From a virus, in IMG/VR virus record IMGVR_UViG_3300047094_000914, positions 1-49,375 of that record: DNA of 49,375 nt; one strand, 5' to 3'. Positions 9,963-19,277 of the stretch are shown here, one piece after another. The notes under the pieces are model-generated. The model was not told the DNA's origin, did not search any database, and saw nothing but the letters and a program-made list of their open reading frames with translations. Each line of letters starts with the position of its first letter. Within the stretch, counting starts at the first letter, position 1. Position numbers and translations under genes: made by a program.

Positions 9963-11189
9963 TTAATCAATTTTAATTATATTAAAAAACTTATACCCAT
10001 ATTTTTCAAGGTCACCCAAATTATCTACTTCACCTAATCGTTCCATTGATTCAAATCCAGAAACTTTTCCCCGTTCAATGAACACATTGGATTGAACTTC
10101 CGGCTCATCAATTACATTTAATAATGCCTCATTTTTTACAATTGGTTCACATACCGTGTCTATCGGTGTTACACCACTAACCACAAAGAGTGTTGTTCCA
10201 TCACTATAATCATAGTAATCAACTCCATTTATTGTATACCCGGTGTATAATTGATTACCGTTTGCACTTCCCCCCCAATATGTTCCAACAACACCTGTTG
10301 TGCCTGTTATTTGAACACCAATCTTATAATATCCATCAACTAAAGTAGATTTGTTACCATAAACTCTTAAATCCGATACAGTTGATTGAGTGTATCCACT
10401 AACAACTAATGGTACGGTTAAATAAGGATTAATACCACTTTGATAAGTTTCACAACTCGTATCACCACTATAAATAAAGTCATAACAAATTGGTGTTGCC
10501 GACCAACTACCACCCATTGGAGTAAAACAAGTCGTACCTTTTGGGTCTAATATAGTCGTATTAGTAAATGGTACTGTAACCGTTTTCTTTACCACATTAG
10601 AACCCCACGGACTCATACCTGACATACTAATCGTAAATTCACCGGATTGTGAGTATGGATGCGAATAAAAATTAGGACTGACATTTGTAACCGTTTGTTT
10701 TGGTGTTCCATCACCCCAATCTATTTCATAAGATGAAAACTCTAAATATTTTTTAAATTCAACATCTGAAGTATTATAAAAATTGTACGTATAGGGGAAT
10801 GCGGTATTAGCCGAAAATAAAAAGTTAGTCATAACTTCTTGTTGAACAATCATACCATCAAATACAGAATAATATCCAACGTCCACAGTATTTTCAGTTA
10901 TTAATATTGGAATAGTCATTCCTGTTAATAATGATGTACCTCGTTTGAGTGTTGCTTTTGAAATATTAGAAGTCGCGGTTGTTCCTGTCGCACCTGTTAA
11001 TATTTGAGTCATTGACGAATATACATAAGCATTCCCATCAATATACTTGGTCACCTCACGAGTATAGATATCACAACAAAATGGTATTTTTTGTTGTTCA
11101 AGATACGGGTCTCCGATATAACTAATTTTAAAAACATCACCATTAATTACTTCAGGAGATATTCTTATACGATAAGTATTTGCACTCAT
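9963..11189 (-). CDS. Structural protein with PKD-like Ig domain
   Basis: A 408-residue protein. Residues about 125-210 carry a PKD-type signature: YEIDWGDGTPKQT (WGDGT at 158-162), then FYSHPYSQSGEFTISMSG and a closing VKKTVTVPF strand. PKD folds are beta-sandwich modules common in secreted and surface proteins, especially in Bacteroidota. The C-terminus (NVFIERGKVSGFESMERLGE, then a YGYKFFNIIKI-like end) is a separate short motif that may be a docking tail. It starts at a TAATG overlap with the upstream gene, so translation is probably coupled. A 75-base spacer follows. A surface or baseplate role is inferred from the domain and neighbours. Confidence 0.6.
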   Translation of the reverse strand: MSANTYRIRISPEVINGDVFKISYIGDPYLEQQKIPFCCDIYTREVTKYIDGNAYVYSSMTQILTGATGTTATSNISKATLKRGTSLLTGMTIPILITENTVDVGYYSVFDGMIVQQEVMTNFLFSANTAFPYTYNFYNTSDVEFKKYLEFSSYEIDWGDGTPKQTVTNVSPNFYSHPYSQSGEFTISMSGMSPWGSNVVKKTVTVPFTNTTILDPKGTTCFTPMGGSWSATPICYDFIYSGDTSCETYQSGINPYLTVPLVVSGYTQSTVSDLRVYGNKSTLVDGYYKIGVQITGTTGVVGTYWGGSANGNQLYTGYTINGVDYYDYSDGTTLFVVSGVTPIDTVCEPIVKNEALLNVIDEPEVQSNVFIERGKVSGFESMERLGEVDNLGDLEKYGYKFFNIIKID

Positions 11190-11989
11190 TATGGATTTAT
11201 ATATTCATACCATTTTATGGAACTAGTTGTTCCTACTCTAACATTTAACTCATCTAAAATCTCATATGTTTTATTAACATAATCTAAATTAACTTTATAA
11301 TAAAAATACTTTGATTCAAACTCGAAAGCACTTGGAATCAATGGTGATGATTGAGGTACTTTCATCATTTTAACAAACACACCTAACTTACCATCAAAAA
11401 ATTTAGCACTCATATAAAAAGTAGTTAAATTATAAAACTTAATATTCTTTAACCAATAAATGAAAAAACCTTCCTTATCACCAACAAAATCTAATTTGTA
11501 AGATGGACGTTTAATTAAAACATCCGGAATGTAAGGAGATAATGTAACCAATTCCGTAAACCCCTGTTGAACAGGGATAATTATTGTGAAATAATTAGTT
11601 TGTGATTTACCATCCATTGTATCATAGAAATCCAATTTAAAGAATGACTTGGTAAAAGGTTTTTCATAATAATATATTTCACTCTTATCAAATCCTTCAG
11701 GTAAATAACTATTCACCCAATCATTACTTGTTGCGGTCGTAACATTATTAACATTACCACTATAGAAATGAAAATCATATTTAACATCTGTTTTTGTATC
11801 ATTATCATATGGTTTATGTGAAAATCTCAATAACTCAAAATCTTCAGCAACACCAATGATATCCTTGATAACATCTTCCTCATAAAGTTCAATACTATCT
11901 TCTTGTCCATACATATCCCACTTCAGTTCAATCGGTAAAAGAATGTACTGTTCATCATTTGGGATTACAAATCTAAATTTATTACTCAC
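11189..11989 (-). CDS. Structural protein of the wedge cluster, unknown function
   Basis: A 266-residue protein rich in Phe, Tyr and Lys with a mostly beta-strand look, no Cys and no membrane helix. It uses a GTG start (11987-11989) overlapping the end of the upstream gene by 8 bases, and its stop forms TAATG with the next start at 11189. I recognise no family. Tight coupling on both sides suggests expression in fixed ratio with its neighbours as part of a baseplate subassembly. That is inference. Confidence 0.6.
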   Translation of the reverse strand: MSNKFRFVIPNDEQYILLPIELKWDMYGQEDSIELYEEDVIKDIIGVAEDFELLRFSHKPYDNDTKTDVKYDFHFYSGNVNNVTTATSNDWVNSYLPEGFDKSEIYYYEKPFTKSFFKLDFYDTMDGKSQTNYFTIIIPVQQGFTELVTLSPYIPDVLIKRPSYKLDFVGDKEGFFIYWLKNIKFYNLTTFYMSAKFFDGKLGVFVKMMKVPQSSPLIPSAFEFESKYFYYKVNLDYVNKTYEILDELNVRVGTTSSIKWYEYINP

Positions 11990-13844
11990 AATCGTCTATT
12001 ATTGGTTCTGCGGTTATTGTCTGTTCATTATAATTAGTACCTTCAGGTATTATTCTAAAAATAATATTTGTATAAGGGTAATGAGACCCATTTAAAAATG
12101 GATAATTAACCCCAATATTATTAGAATCAATAAATCCGTAACTATATAAATCCTTCCATAAAAAAGTATCTTTACTTGGAGAGTAATACGCATAATTAGG
12201 AACATCCACCACATTTTTCTTATCTCCCTCCTCAATGTAATCTGAGAATTGTCTAATAGTTAAACTATTATGTGGTTGATAATAATACCCGTAAGGATTG
12301 TCCAAAGACATACGATAACCTGTTGAACTAGTTGGTCTTCCAATATTAAATACTTTTGCGTTATACGTTATCTTATGATATAAATTAGATATAACTCTTT
12401 CTGTTTGTTCAAAATTATTCCACTCACAATAATCCCCATCTAAAGTATCACCTTCCTTTAAAGACCTATTATATGTGAAAACTATTGGTACTCCATTATA
12501 TTGAGCCAATGGTAAACCATTTGGTCCTAACGTTGTATTCACATAGGTATCTATTGGAATGTTTGTATCCGAATTATTATTTAGTTCACTCCACCAATAT
12601 GAAGGTAATTTAGTTTGGGGATTTAAAGGTAAATTAAAATCATAACCAAACTTCATACCCTGATAACCCAATCCCGGTCCAATTAACCTACCAAACGTAT
12701 AACCAAAATAACCTTTCCAAATTGTTGTAAAAAATAATTCAGTTAAAGGTCTTTTTTGATTATCAATTAAATCATTAATTTTAACGTCTTTATCAAATGA
12801 TAATGTGTAAGATTGAGCACCTTCCTTTATTGAAACTCTAGCAATTCTGTTAGGTGTAAAACCACTACTTTCATATTTTTTCTTAACGCCAAAAATATTT
12901 TGGTCAAATCCCGCATTTACTAAAATCGCATTATCAGGGTTTGTTAAAATTTTATGTCTTCTAACATAATATGTTGAGATAGTATCACTTGGGTTATCAC
13001 TGTTTATAATTCGTTTAAACGTCCCTTCTGTTCCTGTAGTAAATGTTGTTCCTGTAAACCCAACATTAAAAATGTTAAAAACATATAAATCACTTTCGTA
13101 TTTTCCATCACCTAAACTATATACTTCAAAAGTATCAACCCCATTATAATTAAAATTTAATTTAACAAATTCTCCCGGTATTAATCCGTGTTTCATCGGA
13201 CATATACATTTAATAATCCCTCTTCCGTTGTATACTGTTGTATCATCATTTTCAACCACAAAAGGAATACCATCTGAAGCAACCCAATCTAATGTAACAG
13301 CGTTTGAAATTGAAGGTATTTTTATAATTGCGTTTAATTGTTTTTGATAATCATTTTCAAATGGATAACTAACATAATGTGTCCAATTATATGTTGAAGC
13401 ACTTTTGCTTACAAACGTCAAATGATTATATGGTGGTTGAGTATAACCCGGAACATTGTAATCAGTTCTAATGAAATCAAATTCATTATATTGTGGAAAT
13501 CCTGACCAAATAACACTTGGATTTATACCAGTTGGGGTACAATTATCCGCAGCCGCTTGAGCTTCATTAACATAATACAGATTATTTTCAAATGGCATGT
13601 AATCCGTACTACCTGTATATGAATTATTAAATAATAATGAAAATTTACAGGTAGGTCTAAATATGTCAGATTTTTGTCTTTCATCATCAAACACTTGTTC
13701 CAAACTAACATCAATATTCCTATCAAATTCAACATTTATTTGAGCGGTTTGAACTAATGGAACATTGAACATCAGATTGGTGTCCGGTGCCGATTTATAT
13801 CGTAAAGAACCTAAAATTACTCTAGTATCAATTCTATTTCCCAT
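11982..13844 (-). CDS. Structural protein, possible wedge component, unknown family
   Basis: A 620-residue protein starting MGNRIDTRVILGSLRYKSAP, rich in aromatic and Asn residues, without signal peptide or membrane helices. It lies directly after the 1786-residue baseplate protein (1 base apart) and overlaps the next gene by 8 bases. Its order (gp25, gp6, very large protein, this one) is similar to T4 25-6-7-8, so a gp8-like wedge role is possible. I see no sequence motif that proves it. The N-terminal segment with EFDRNIDVSLEQVFDDERQK is the most conserved-looking part. Confidence 0.6.
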   Translation of the reverse strand: MGNRIDTRVILGSLRYKSAPDTNLMFNVPLVQTAQINVEFDRNIDVSLEQVFDDERQKSDIFRPTCKFSLLFNNSYTGSTDYMPFENNLYYVNEAQAAADNCTPTGINPSVIWSGFPQYNEFDFIRTDYNVPGYTQPPYNHLTFVSKSASTYNWTHYVSYPFENDYQKQLNAIIKIPSISNAVTLDWVASDGIPFVVENDDTTVYNGRGIIKCICPMKHGLIPGEFVKLNFNYNGVDTFEVYSLGDGKYESDLYVFNIFNVGFTGTTFTTGTEGTFKRIINSDNPSDTISTYYVRRHKILTNPDNAILVNAGFDQNIFGVKKKYESSGFTPNRIARVSIKEGAQSYTLSFDKDVKINDLIDNQKRPLTELFFTTIWKGYFGYTFGRLIGPGLGYQGMKFGYDFNLPLNPQTKLPSYWWSELNNNSDTNIPIDTYVNTTLGPNGLPLAQYNGVPIVFTYNRSLKEGDTLDGDYCEWNNFEQTERVISNLYHKITYNAKVFNIGRPTSSTGYRMSLDNPYGYYYQPHNSLTIRQFSDYIEEGDKKNVVDVPNYAYYSPSKDTFLWKDLYSYGFIDSNNIGVNYPFLNGSHYPYTNIIFRIIPEGTNYNEQTITAEPIIDDCE

Positions 13845-13845
13845 A

Positions 13846-16800
13846 TTATAATGTTGTTGTTGTATCTAACCATTTAGTTGTGAATCTATCAAATGCCGAT
13901 TTACCTTTTTTCAATCCAAAATAAAAATAAAACGGAGCTCCGGTATTAAACAATCTGTCATCGTATGAATTTGATTCAATAGAGTTAAACTCCGGATTTA
14001 ATGTTCCATCAGGATAAACAGAATAAATATAACCTTTAAAGTATTTGTTTTCAGGACTTTGAGATGTTCTCATATATCTTGATGAAGGTTCAATTCTGTC
14101 TAACAATTGATAAGGATAATTAAAAAATGCCGGATTGTTTATTGGATTAGTATACCACCCATTTTTTTGAGACCCAAAAATACTATTGGTGTCATCTGGT
14201 TTTATATTCCATTGATAAAATGGAACCGTTTGAGTGAATACCGAAAAATAACTAAAAGTACACGGTTGATTCGCAATCCCATCAGGGTCAATAATCGTTC
14301 TTTTTGGTGATATAAAATCTCGCGTTTGAGTATCTGAAGAAAAGAAAACACCAAACACCACCTTATTAATATCACTTGACGGGTTATAATATATTGGGTT
14401 TTGCTGTCCAGCAGGATTGTCAGGATAATTTAACGATTGGAACGGCGCCACCGATAATTCAGAATTAATTGCAATCATTTGAGCGTAATCACCATCAATC
14501 ATAAGTTTAGTTCTACTGAAAAATGATAGGATACCGACATTAGTTACCCCAATTCTTTCCAAAAATCCGGGACTAGCTAATCTTGTAATAATTAAAAGAT
14601 TTAATAATTCAGAAACATCACCATAACTTGACGTATTTAATCGATTAGCAACATACCCATCAAAATCATCAGACATGACCAATTCTTGTATATATAAGTT
14701 TCTTGGACCTAAATCCATGATAGTTGTTGGATATTTTAAATTTTTTAAATTACCTCCATAACCACCAAATATACCACTTATAATAGGATTCGGTTCTGGT
14801 CTATCCATACCAACAAATTCAGAAGTACTATCATTCCAAGGACTACTTCTATAATAAAAATTATTGGTATCTTGGTCAAAATAAATATTTTCACTACAAA
14901 TTCTACTCACAGGTCGATTTTGACTATTGAAAACAATATCATTAGAAAATGAAAAAGGATAAAGAACCCCATTAATCCAATTGTTCGTAAATAAATGTGA
15001 AAATACGTTTCTACACGCACCAAACATTACTTGAATCCTATTTGTCCATTCAAACACTACTTGAAAATCTTGACCCGATAATAAAGAAAGTATTGGTTGA
15101 GTAATCAATATATAGCAACCACCGTCAAACTTAACTTTACCGGAACCAAAACTCCAACAAGGATTTCCTTTATCGTATATTTTTAAATTATATTTACCCG
15201 GAGAAGGTTCATCACTATAATAACAACCTAACGGTGCCATATCGCCACAATTAAATGACTTTAAAATTTGATTAACAAGCTCTGGTTCAGCATCCGGGCC
15301 AACAATTGGTTCAGGAGCAAAAGCACCTGCTTCTCCCACAAATACACTTGATGACCCCGTCCCACCAACACTTTGATTAATAGTCGCACCATCATCAGTC
15401 ACAACAAAGATTACAAAATTACTATTTGTATGTAACGGAAAACTATTACCTAAATTATTCTGAACTAATGTTGAAGTCGGTAATCTATCCGACCTCATCA
15501 CTATTTTAGTTTGATTCGTACTATTTAAATTAAAAATTAAAGACGCTGCCGTAATTTCTGCAGGTGTTGTTCCCGAGCTTGGATATTTTGGTGCGTAGTA
15601 AACATTATCAAGTAAAAGTGGGTCTGGCGATATGGCTTGGTTTATATTTAATCTTTGATAAAACATTGAACCACCCTCAACAATCTCACCAGGATAGTAA
15701 CCTCTATTATCAGTTGGTGACACATTTTCAGTACCGGCCCTTCTATTATAAAGTTTAGTAAAAGGCCCAACACAATTAACAAGACGAGTATACTGAATAT
15801 CCCACTCAACAATAAACCCATTCCAACCTTGTGTTCCATCCGAAAATGAAAATGGTGGTGGAGAATTATTTATGTAATCATTAACCACTTTAATTGGGGA
15901 AGATGATGGTAATGTGACTGACGACAATGGTAGAGCCCCTTGTCCGGGAGTAAAACTACCATTTGTCGAATCTAGATTAGAATAAAATGTATGTAGATTA
16001 CTCGTGAACGAACTAAAACCAAACGTTTCAGGTAATGGTGGTAGTGGTGGTAGAACTGTTGGTGGAGGTGGTGTTATAGATGGTTCAAAACGAAACGAAT
16101 TAAAATAAAAATTAGATGTTAAATTACTTGTGGTAATATGATTAACACAATTTAAAGTACCTTGAATTGGGTAATTTAATTTATAATTATTACCTGTTAT
16201 TATTGTTGATGAATTACCAAAATTATAACCAAATAATCGACTTAAATCATATTGAACTTTAGTTCTAGATGAATTAGGGTCAACACCTCTAACTAAAAAT
16301 ATGACTCTTTGTTTCTCAATTGATTTATAATACTCGACAGGAGAAAAAAACCTTTCAGTAGTATCCCAAGATAATGGTCTACCACAAGGAAACCCACTTA
16401 CTGTATCATCAGTTTGAAATTGAGTTATACGATAAAATCTCATATCGTTACTTAAAAACCTATTATTAAATGAATTATTACTATTCCAATCATTAGGTGA
16501 TGAAGCCGTGTTACTATTACACATTCCGCTATATTCAGAATAAGTCATACCTGTAATAACTTGAAAATATTCAACATCCATAGGGAATCTAGCATATTTA
16601 GGGTCACCTGAAAAAGTAACAATTTGATATTCTACCTCTGTAGGCATATTACCCGAACCATTCGGATTCGCATAGTTAATTTTTATTGTTCCGGGATTAG
16701 TTGTTGACCCACTATTTATTGTCGTACCTGTAATGGTATTTGTACCATACTCATTTAATGTTGTTCCGGTATTAATAACATTTTTATCTTTTGATAGTGC

Positions 16801-19206
16801 AAAATCTTGGAAAGACAACATGGTACCAGGTTCTAAATTAGTAGCATTTGGTGTACAAACAATCGCGATTACATTATCATAGTGAAATTTAGTTAATGGA
16901 TTATTCAAATTCGGTTGAAATGTTACTTTAATTCTATTAACACCACCTCCCGGATTACTAGGACTTTCATTAAAATATTTTGCCTTGGTGTTAAATAAAT
17001 TTAATCTTTCAGGTATAGTTAAACTTGATGTGAAATATGCAAACTCTGGTGAATCAGGTTCTGATGTACCACTAGCCGCGGTATTCTCATCATTATTTGT
17101 AGATATCACCATTTCAGGTACTCTAGTAGAAACCGTTAAAGTTTCCTGTTCAGTAAACCCTAAAGATTGCCCCGCAAACATAAACTGATAGTTAGAATCT
17201 GAGCTATAAATACCAGGGTTACCTGATGTTCCTGAATAGCTAGGTTTATTACCATATTGTGAAGAAATTTGAAATGGTGTTAGTAACGACGTACCAACCC
17301 CTTCATATTGTGTAACATCTTCAGTATCTACCGCTAACTGTTCCACACCCGGTTCATCTTTAGGTAAATTACTGTTATCCCCACAATCACAAAATGAACA
17401 TTCAGGATATGATAAATTAGGTATTTTAATGTTTTTTAATTTATCAGGAAATTCATTAATATCCTTTATCATTTTATTTAAATCCGCAAAAGTAGGACAA
17501 TCCAATTTATCTTTCCATTTTTTAAATGTTTTACCACCTAACCAATTAGGTAAATTAGCCAAAACACTTACAATACCATATAAAATATTACAAATTAAAA
17601 TAACAACTGTCATAATAATAGCGATAATCACTGTTAAAAGTAATGCTAAAATTTTAAGAACAAACCAAAGAATATGAATAACAGGTATTAATGATATAAA
17701 AACCGGTCTGAATAAAAATAACATAATCCAAAATAAAAAATAAATTAAGTCAAACCTAAAAACACCATCATTTGTTGGGAACTTGTTATTTTCACTTTCA
17801 CAAGATTCATCTAAAATATTTTTAATACCTATAAATTGTGTATTTAAATAACCTTTTCTATATTGGTCAACTAATTGAGAGACAGTATAAACTTTATTAT
17901 ATTGCATTAAATAAAACGTATCTGTACAATCTATTGCCGATTGAAAATCAACATAATCATCCCAATCTAAACTAAACGCGTATGACTTTTTTTTAAGTGT
18001 TGCGTTTGGGTTTGAACCACTATTAGTCCAACCATGTTCTTTAACATTTGGTACTAAAAAATACCCTCTTCTAACAGGTTCTGATATTGATGGTGATTGA
18101 TTCCATTTAACTTTGAAACGATATTTACCTTTAGTTGGAATACCTTTTTTAGGGTCATCAGATATAACTTGTTCACCAAACTCATTAGTTATTAAATAAT
18201 CCAAATTCATTGGGACATCTACTAACCACGCACCATTATCATCAATAACTTGACCACCCTCTTCTAAATCCACTGTCTCTAAAATTGGTTTACCTTGAGC
18301 GTCTAAAAAAATAGTTTGTCTTATAGCCAATATTTCTCCCGGACCGGTCACTAAAGTACATTGTGAACCGGATTTAAGTCGGGGTTTACAATTTCTTGGA
18401 AGGGCTTCGTCATCGTTACTTGAAACAATCGAACCCATAAAGATGGATGTTGGTCTAATATCAATACCGGATTCTTTAGATAAATCAAAATCAGTTCTTG
18501 TTATACCCAAATTACATATTTCAGGTTGACCCCATAACGGCTCAACCTCAATAGTTCTATTAAAATTAATAATTTGAGGTAACGAATTTAAATTTGTAGA
18601 AGATTTAAAATTTATACCCGCAACTTGAGCTGGCGTTGCAAGACCCATTCTTATCAAATCTTGGGGTGATAATGAGAATTCCCCAATATCTGATAAGTCA
18701 ATATCAACAACAACTGTTTGACTTCCGGTTGGTACACCAAAAATCATATAGTCACCGCTAGAGTTTGTTACTGTAGAGTATTTGAAGTATTTGTCATATA
18801 CCTGTATTAAAGTTGGGTCGGTTAAAACATCCTCCCGATTAAAAAAAGTTCCTGTTGGATTATGTCCACTATGAGATTTAACATATGGTAGTAGATTATA
18901 TCTATAACCATCTTCATTCAAATCTGTTAATGTTTTATACGGATATAAATCAGAAGTAACCGGATTAAGTTCGTCATTTGTGTCTAAAGGTATAAACACA
19001 GAAACTTTAGCATTTGGAATACCAAAACCATTGTTCACACTTACCCTACCAACAATAACCCCGTAATCAGAGCATTGTCTAGTGTATATTTGACTTTGTA
19101 ATAATTTTAGAGATAATATTTCTAAATACTCAAATTCTTGGTCTATCAAGACGTTAAGTGATTTGTCAACACCCGGCTCTGTACGTATTCTAAATGAATT
19201 GGACAT
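13846..19206 (-). CDS. Very large baseplate protein with internal hydrophobic segment
   Basis: A 1786-residue protein after gp25 and gp6, where T4 has gp7. Residues about 45-190 look like an Ig-type regulatory domain: VIVGRVSVNNGFGIPNAKVS, then SGDYMIFGVPTGSQTVVVDI, as in CarboxypepD_reg/CNA-B folds. Residues about 487-549 form an almost unbroken hydrophobic stretch (starting LIYFLFWIMLFLFRPVF, ending ILYGIVSVLA) that could span a membrane two or three times. It is followed by a charged linker and a CSFCDC cluster. A proline-rich stretch (PPPPTVLPPLPPLPE) lies further on. Its ATG follows a 71-base spacer holding a weak hairpin (19223-19242), and its stop is 1 base before the next ATG. A wedge role comes from order only; the membrane-like segment is unusual for a baseplate part. 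Confidence 0.65.
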   Translation of the reverse strand: MSNSFRIRTEPGVDKSLNVLIDQEFEYLEILSLKLLQSQIYTRQCSDYGVIVGRVSVNNGFGIPNAKVSVFIPLDTNDELNPVTSDLYPYKTLTDLNEDGYRYNLLPYVKSHSGHNPTGTFFNREDVLTDPTLIQVYDKYFKYSTVTNSSGDYMIFGVPTGSQTVVVDIDLSDIGEFSLSPQDLIRMGLATPAQVAGINFKSSTNLNSLPQIINFNRTIEVEPLWGQPEICNLGITRTDFDLSKESGIDIRPTSIFMGSIVSSNDDEALPRNCKPRLKSGSQCTLVTGPGEILAIRQTIFLDAQGKPILETVDLEEGGQVIDDNGAWLVDVPMNLDYLITNEFGEQVISDDPKKGIPTKGKYRFKVKWNQSPSISEPVRRGYFLVPNVKEHGWTNSGSNPNATLKKKSYAFSLDWDDYVDFQSAIDCTDTFYLMQYNKVYTVSQLVDQYRKGYLNTQFIGIKNILDESCESENNKFPTNDGVFRFDLIYFLFWIMLFLFRPVFISLIPVIHILWFVLKILALLLTVIIAIIMTVVILICNILYGIVSVLANLPNWLGGKTFKKWKDKLDCPTFADLNKMIKDINEFPDKLKNIKIPNLSYPECSFCDCGDNSNLPKDEPGVEQLAVDTEDVTQYEGVGTSLLTPFQISSQYGNKPSYSGTSGNPGIYSSDSNYQFMFAGQSLGFTEQETLTVSTRVPEMVISTNNDENTAASGTSEPDSPEFAYFTSSLTIPERLNLFNTKAKYFNESPSNPGGGVNRIKVTFQPNLNNPLTKFHYDNVIAIVCTPNATNLEPGTMLSFQDFALSKDKNVINTGTTLNEYGTNTITGTTINSGSTTNPGTIKINYANPNGSGNMPTEVEYQIVTFSGDPKYARFPMDVEYFQVITGMTYSEYSGMCNSNTASSPNDWNSNNSFNNRFLSNDMRFYRITQFQTDDTVSGFPCGRPLSWDTTERFFSPVEYYKSIEKQRVIFLVRGVDPNSSRTKVQYDLSRLFGYNFGNSSTIITGNNYKLNYPIQGTLNCVNHITTSNLTSNFYFNSFRFEPSITPPPPTVLPPLPPLPETFGFSSFTSNLHTFYSNLDSTNGSFTPGQGALPLSSVTLPSSSPIKVVNDYINNSPPPFSFSDGTQGWNGFIVEWDIQYTRLVNCVGPFTKLYNRRAGTENVSPTDNRGYYPGEIVEGGSMFYQRLNINQAISPDPLLLDNVYYAPKYPSSGTTPAEITAASLIFNLNSTNQTKIVMRSDRLPTSTLVQNNLGNSFPLHTNSNFVIFVVTDDGATINQSVGGTGSSSVFVGEAGAFAPEPIVGPDAEPELVNQILKSFNCGDMAPLGCYYSDEPSPGKYNLKIYDKGNPCWSFGSGKVKFDGGCYILITQPILSLLSGQDFQVVFEWTNRIQVMFGACRNVFSHLFTNNWINGVLYPFSFSNDIVFNSQNRPVSRICSENIYFDQDTNNFYYRSSPWNDSTSEFVGMDRPEPNPIISGIFGGYGGNLKNLKYPTTIMDLGPRNLYIQELVMSDDFDGYVANRLNTSSYGDVSELLNLLIITRLASPGFLERIGVTNVGILSFFSRTKLMIDGDYAQMIAINSELSVAPFQSLNYPDNPAGQQNPIYYNPSSDINKVVFGVFFSSDTQTRDFISPKRTIIDPDGIANQPCTFSYFSVFTQTVPFYQWNIKPDDTNSIFGSQKNGWYTNPINNPAFFNYPYQLLDRIEPSSRYMRTSQSPENKYFKGYIYSVYPDGTLNPEFNSIESNSYDDRLFNTGAPFYFYFGLKKGKSAFDRFTTKWLDTTTTL

Positions 19207-19277
19207 AATAATCTTTTTTAATAAATAGTTTATATACTATTTTCAAAAGATAATTCAATAAATTTTAAAATAAATTG

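Noticed and set aside
19223-19242. Seven-base AT-rich hairpin before the 1786-residue gene
   Set aside because: Weak stem without U-tract; not separable from chance in this composition.
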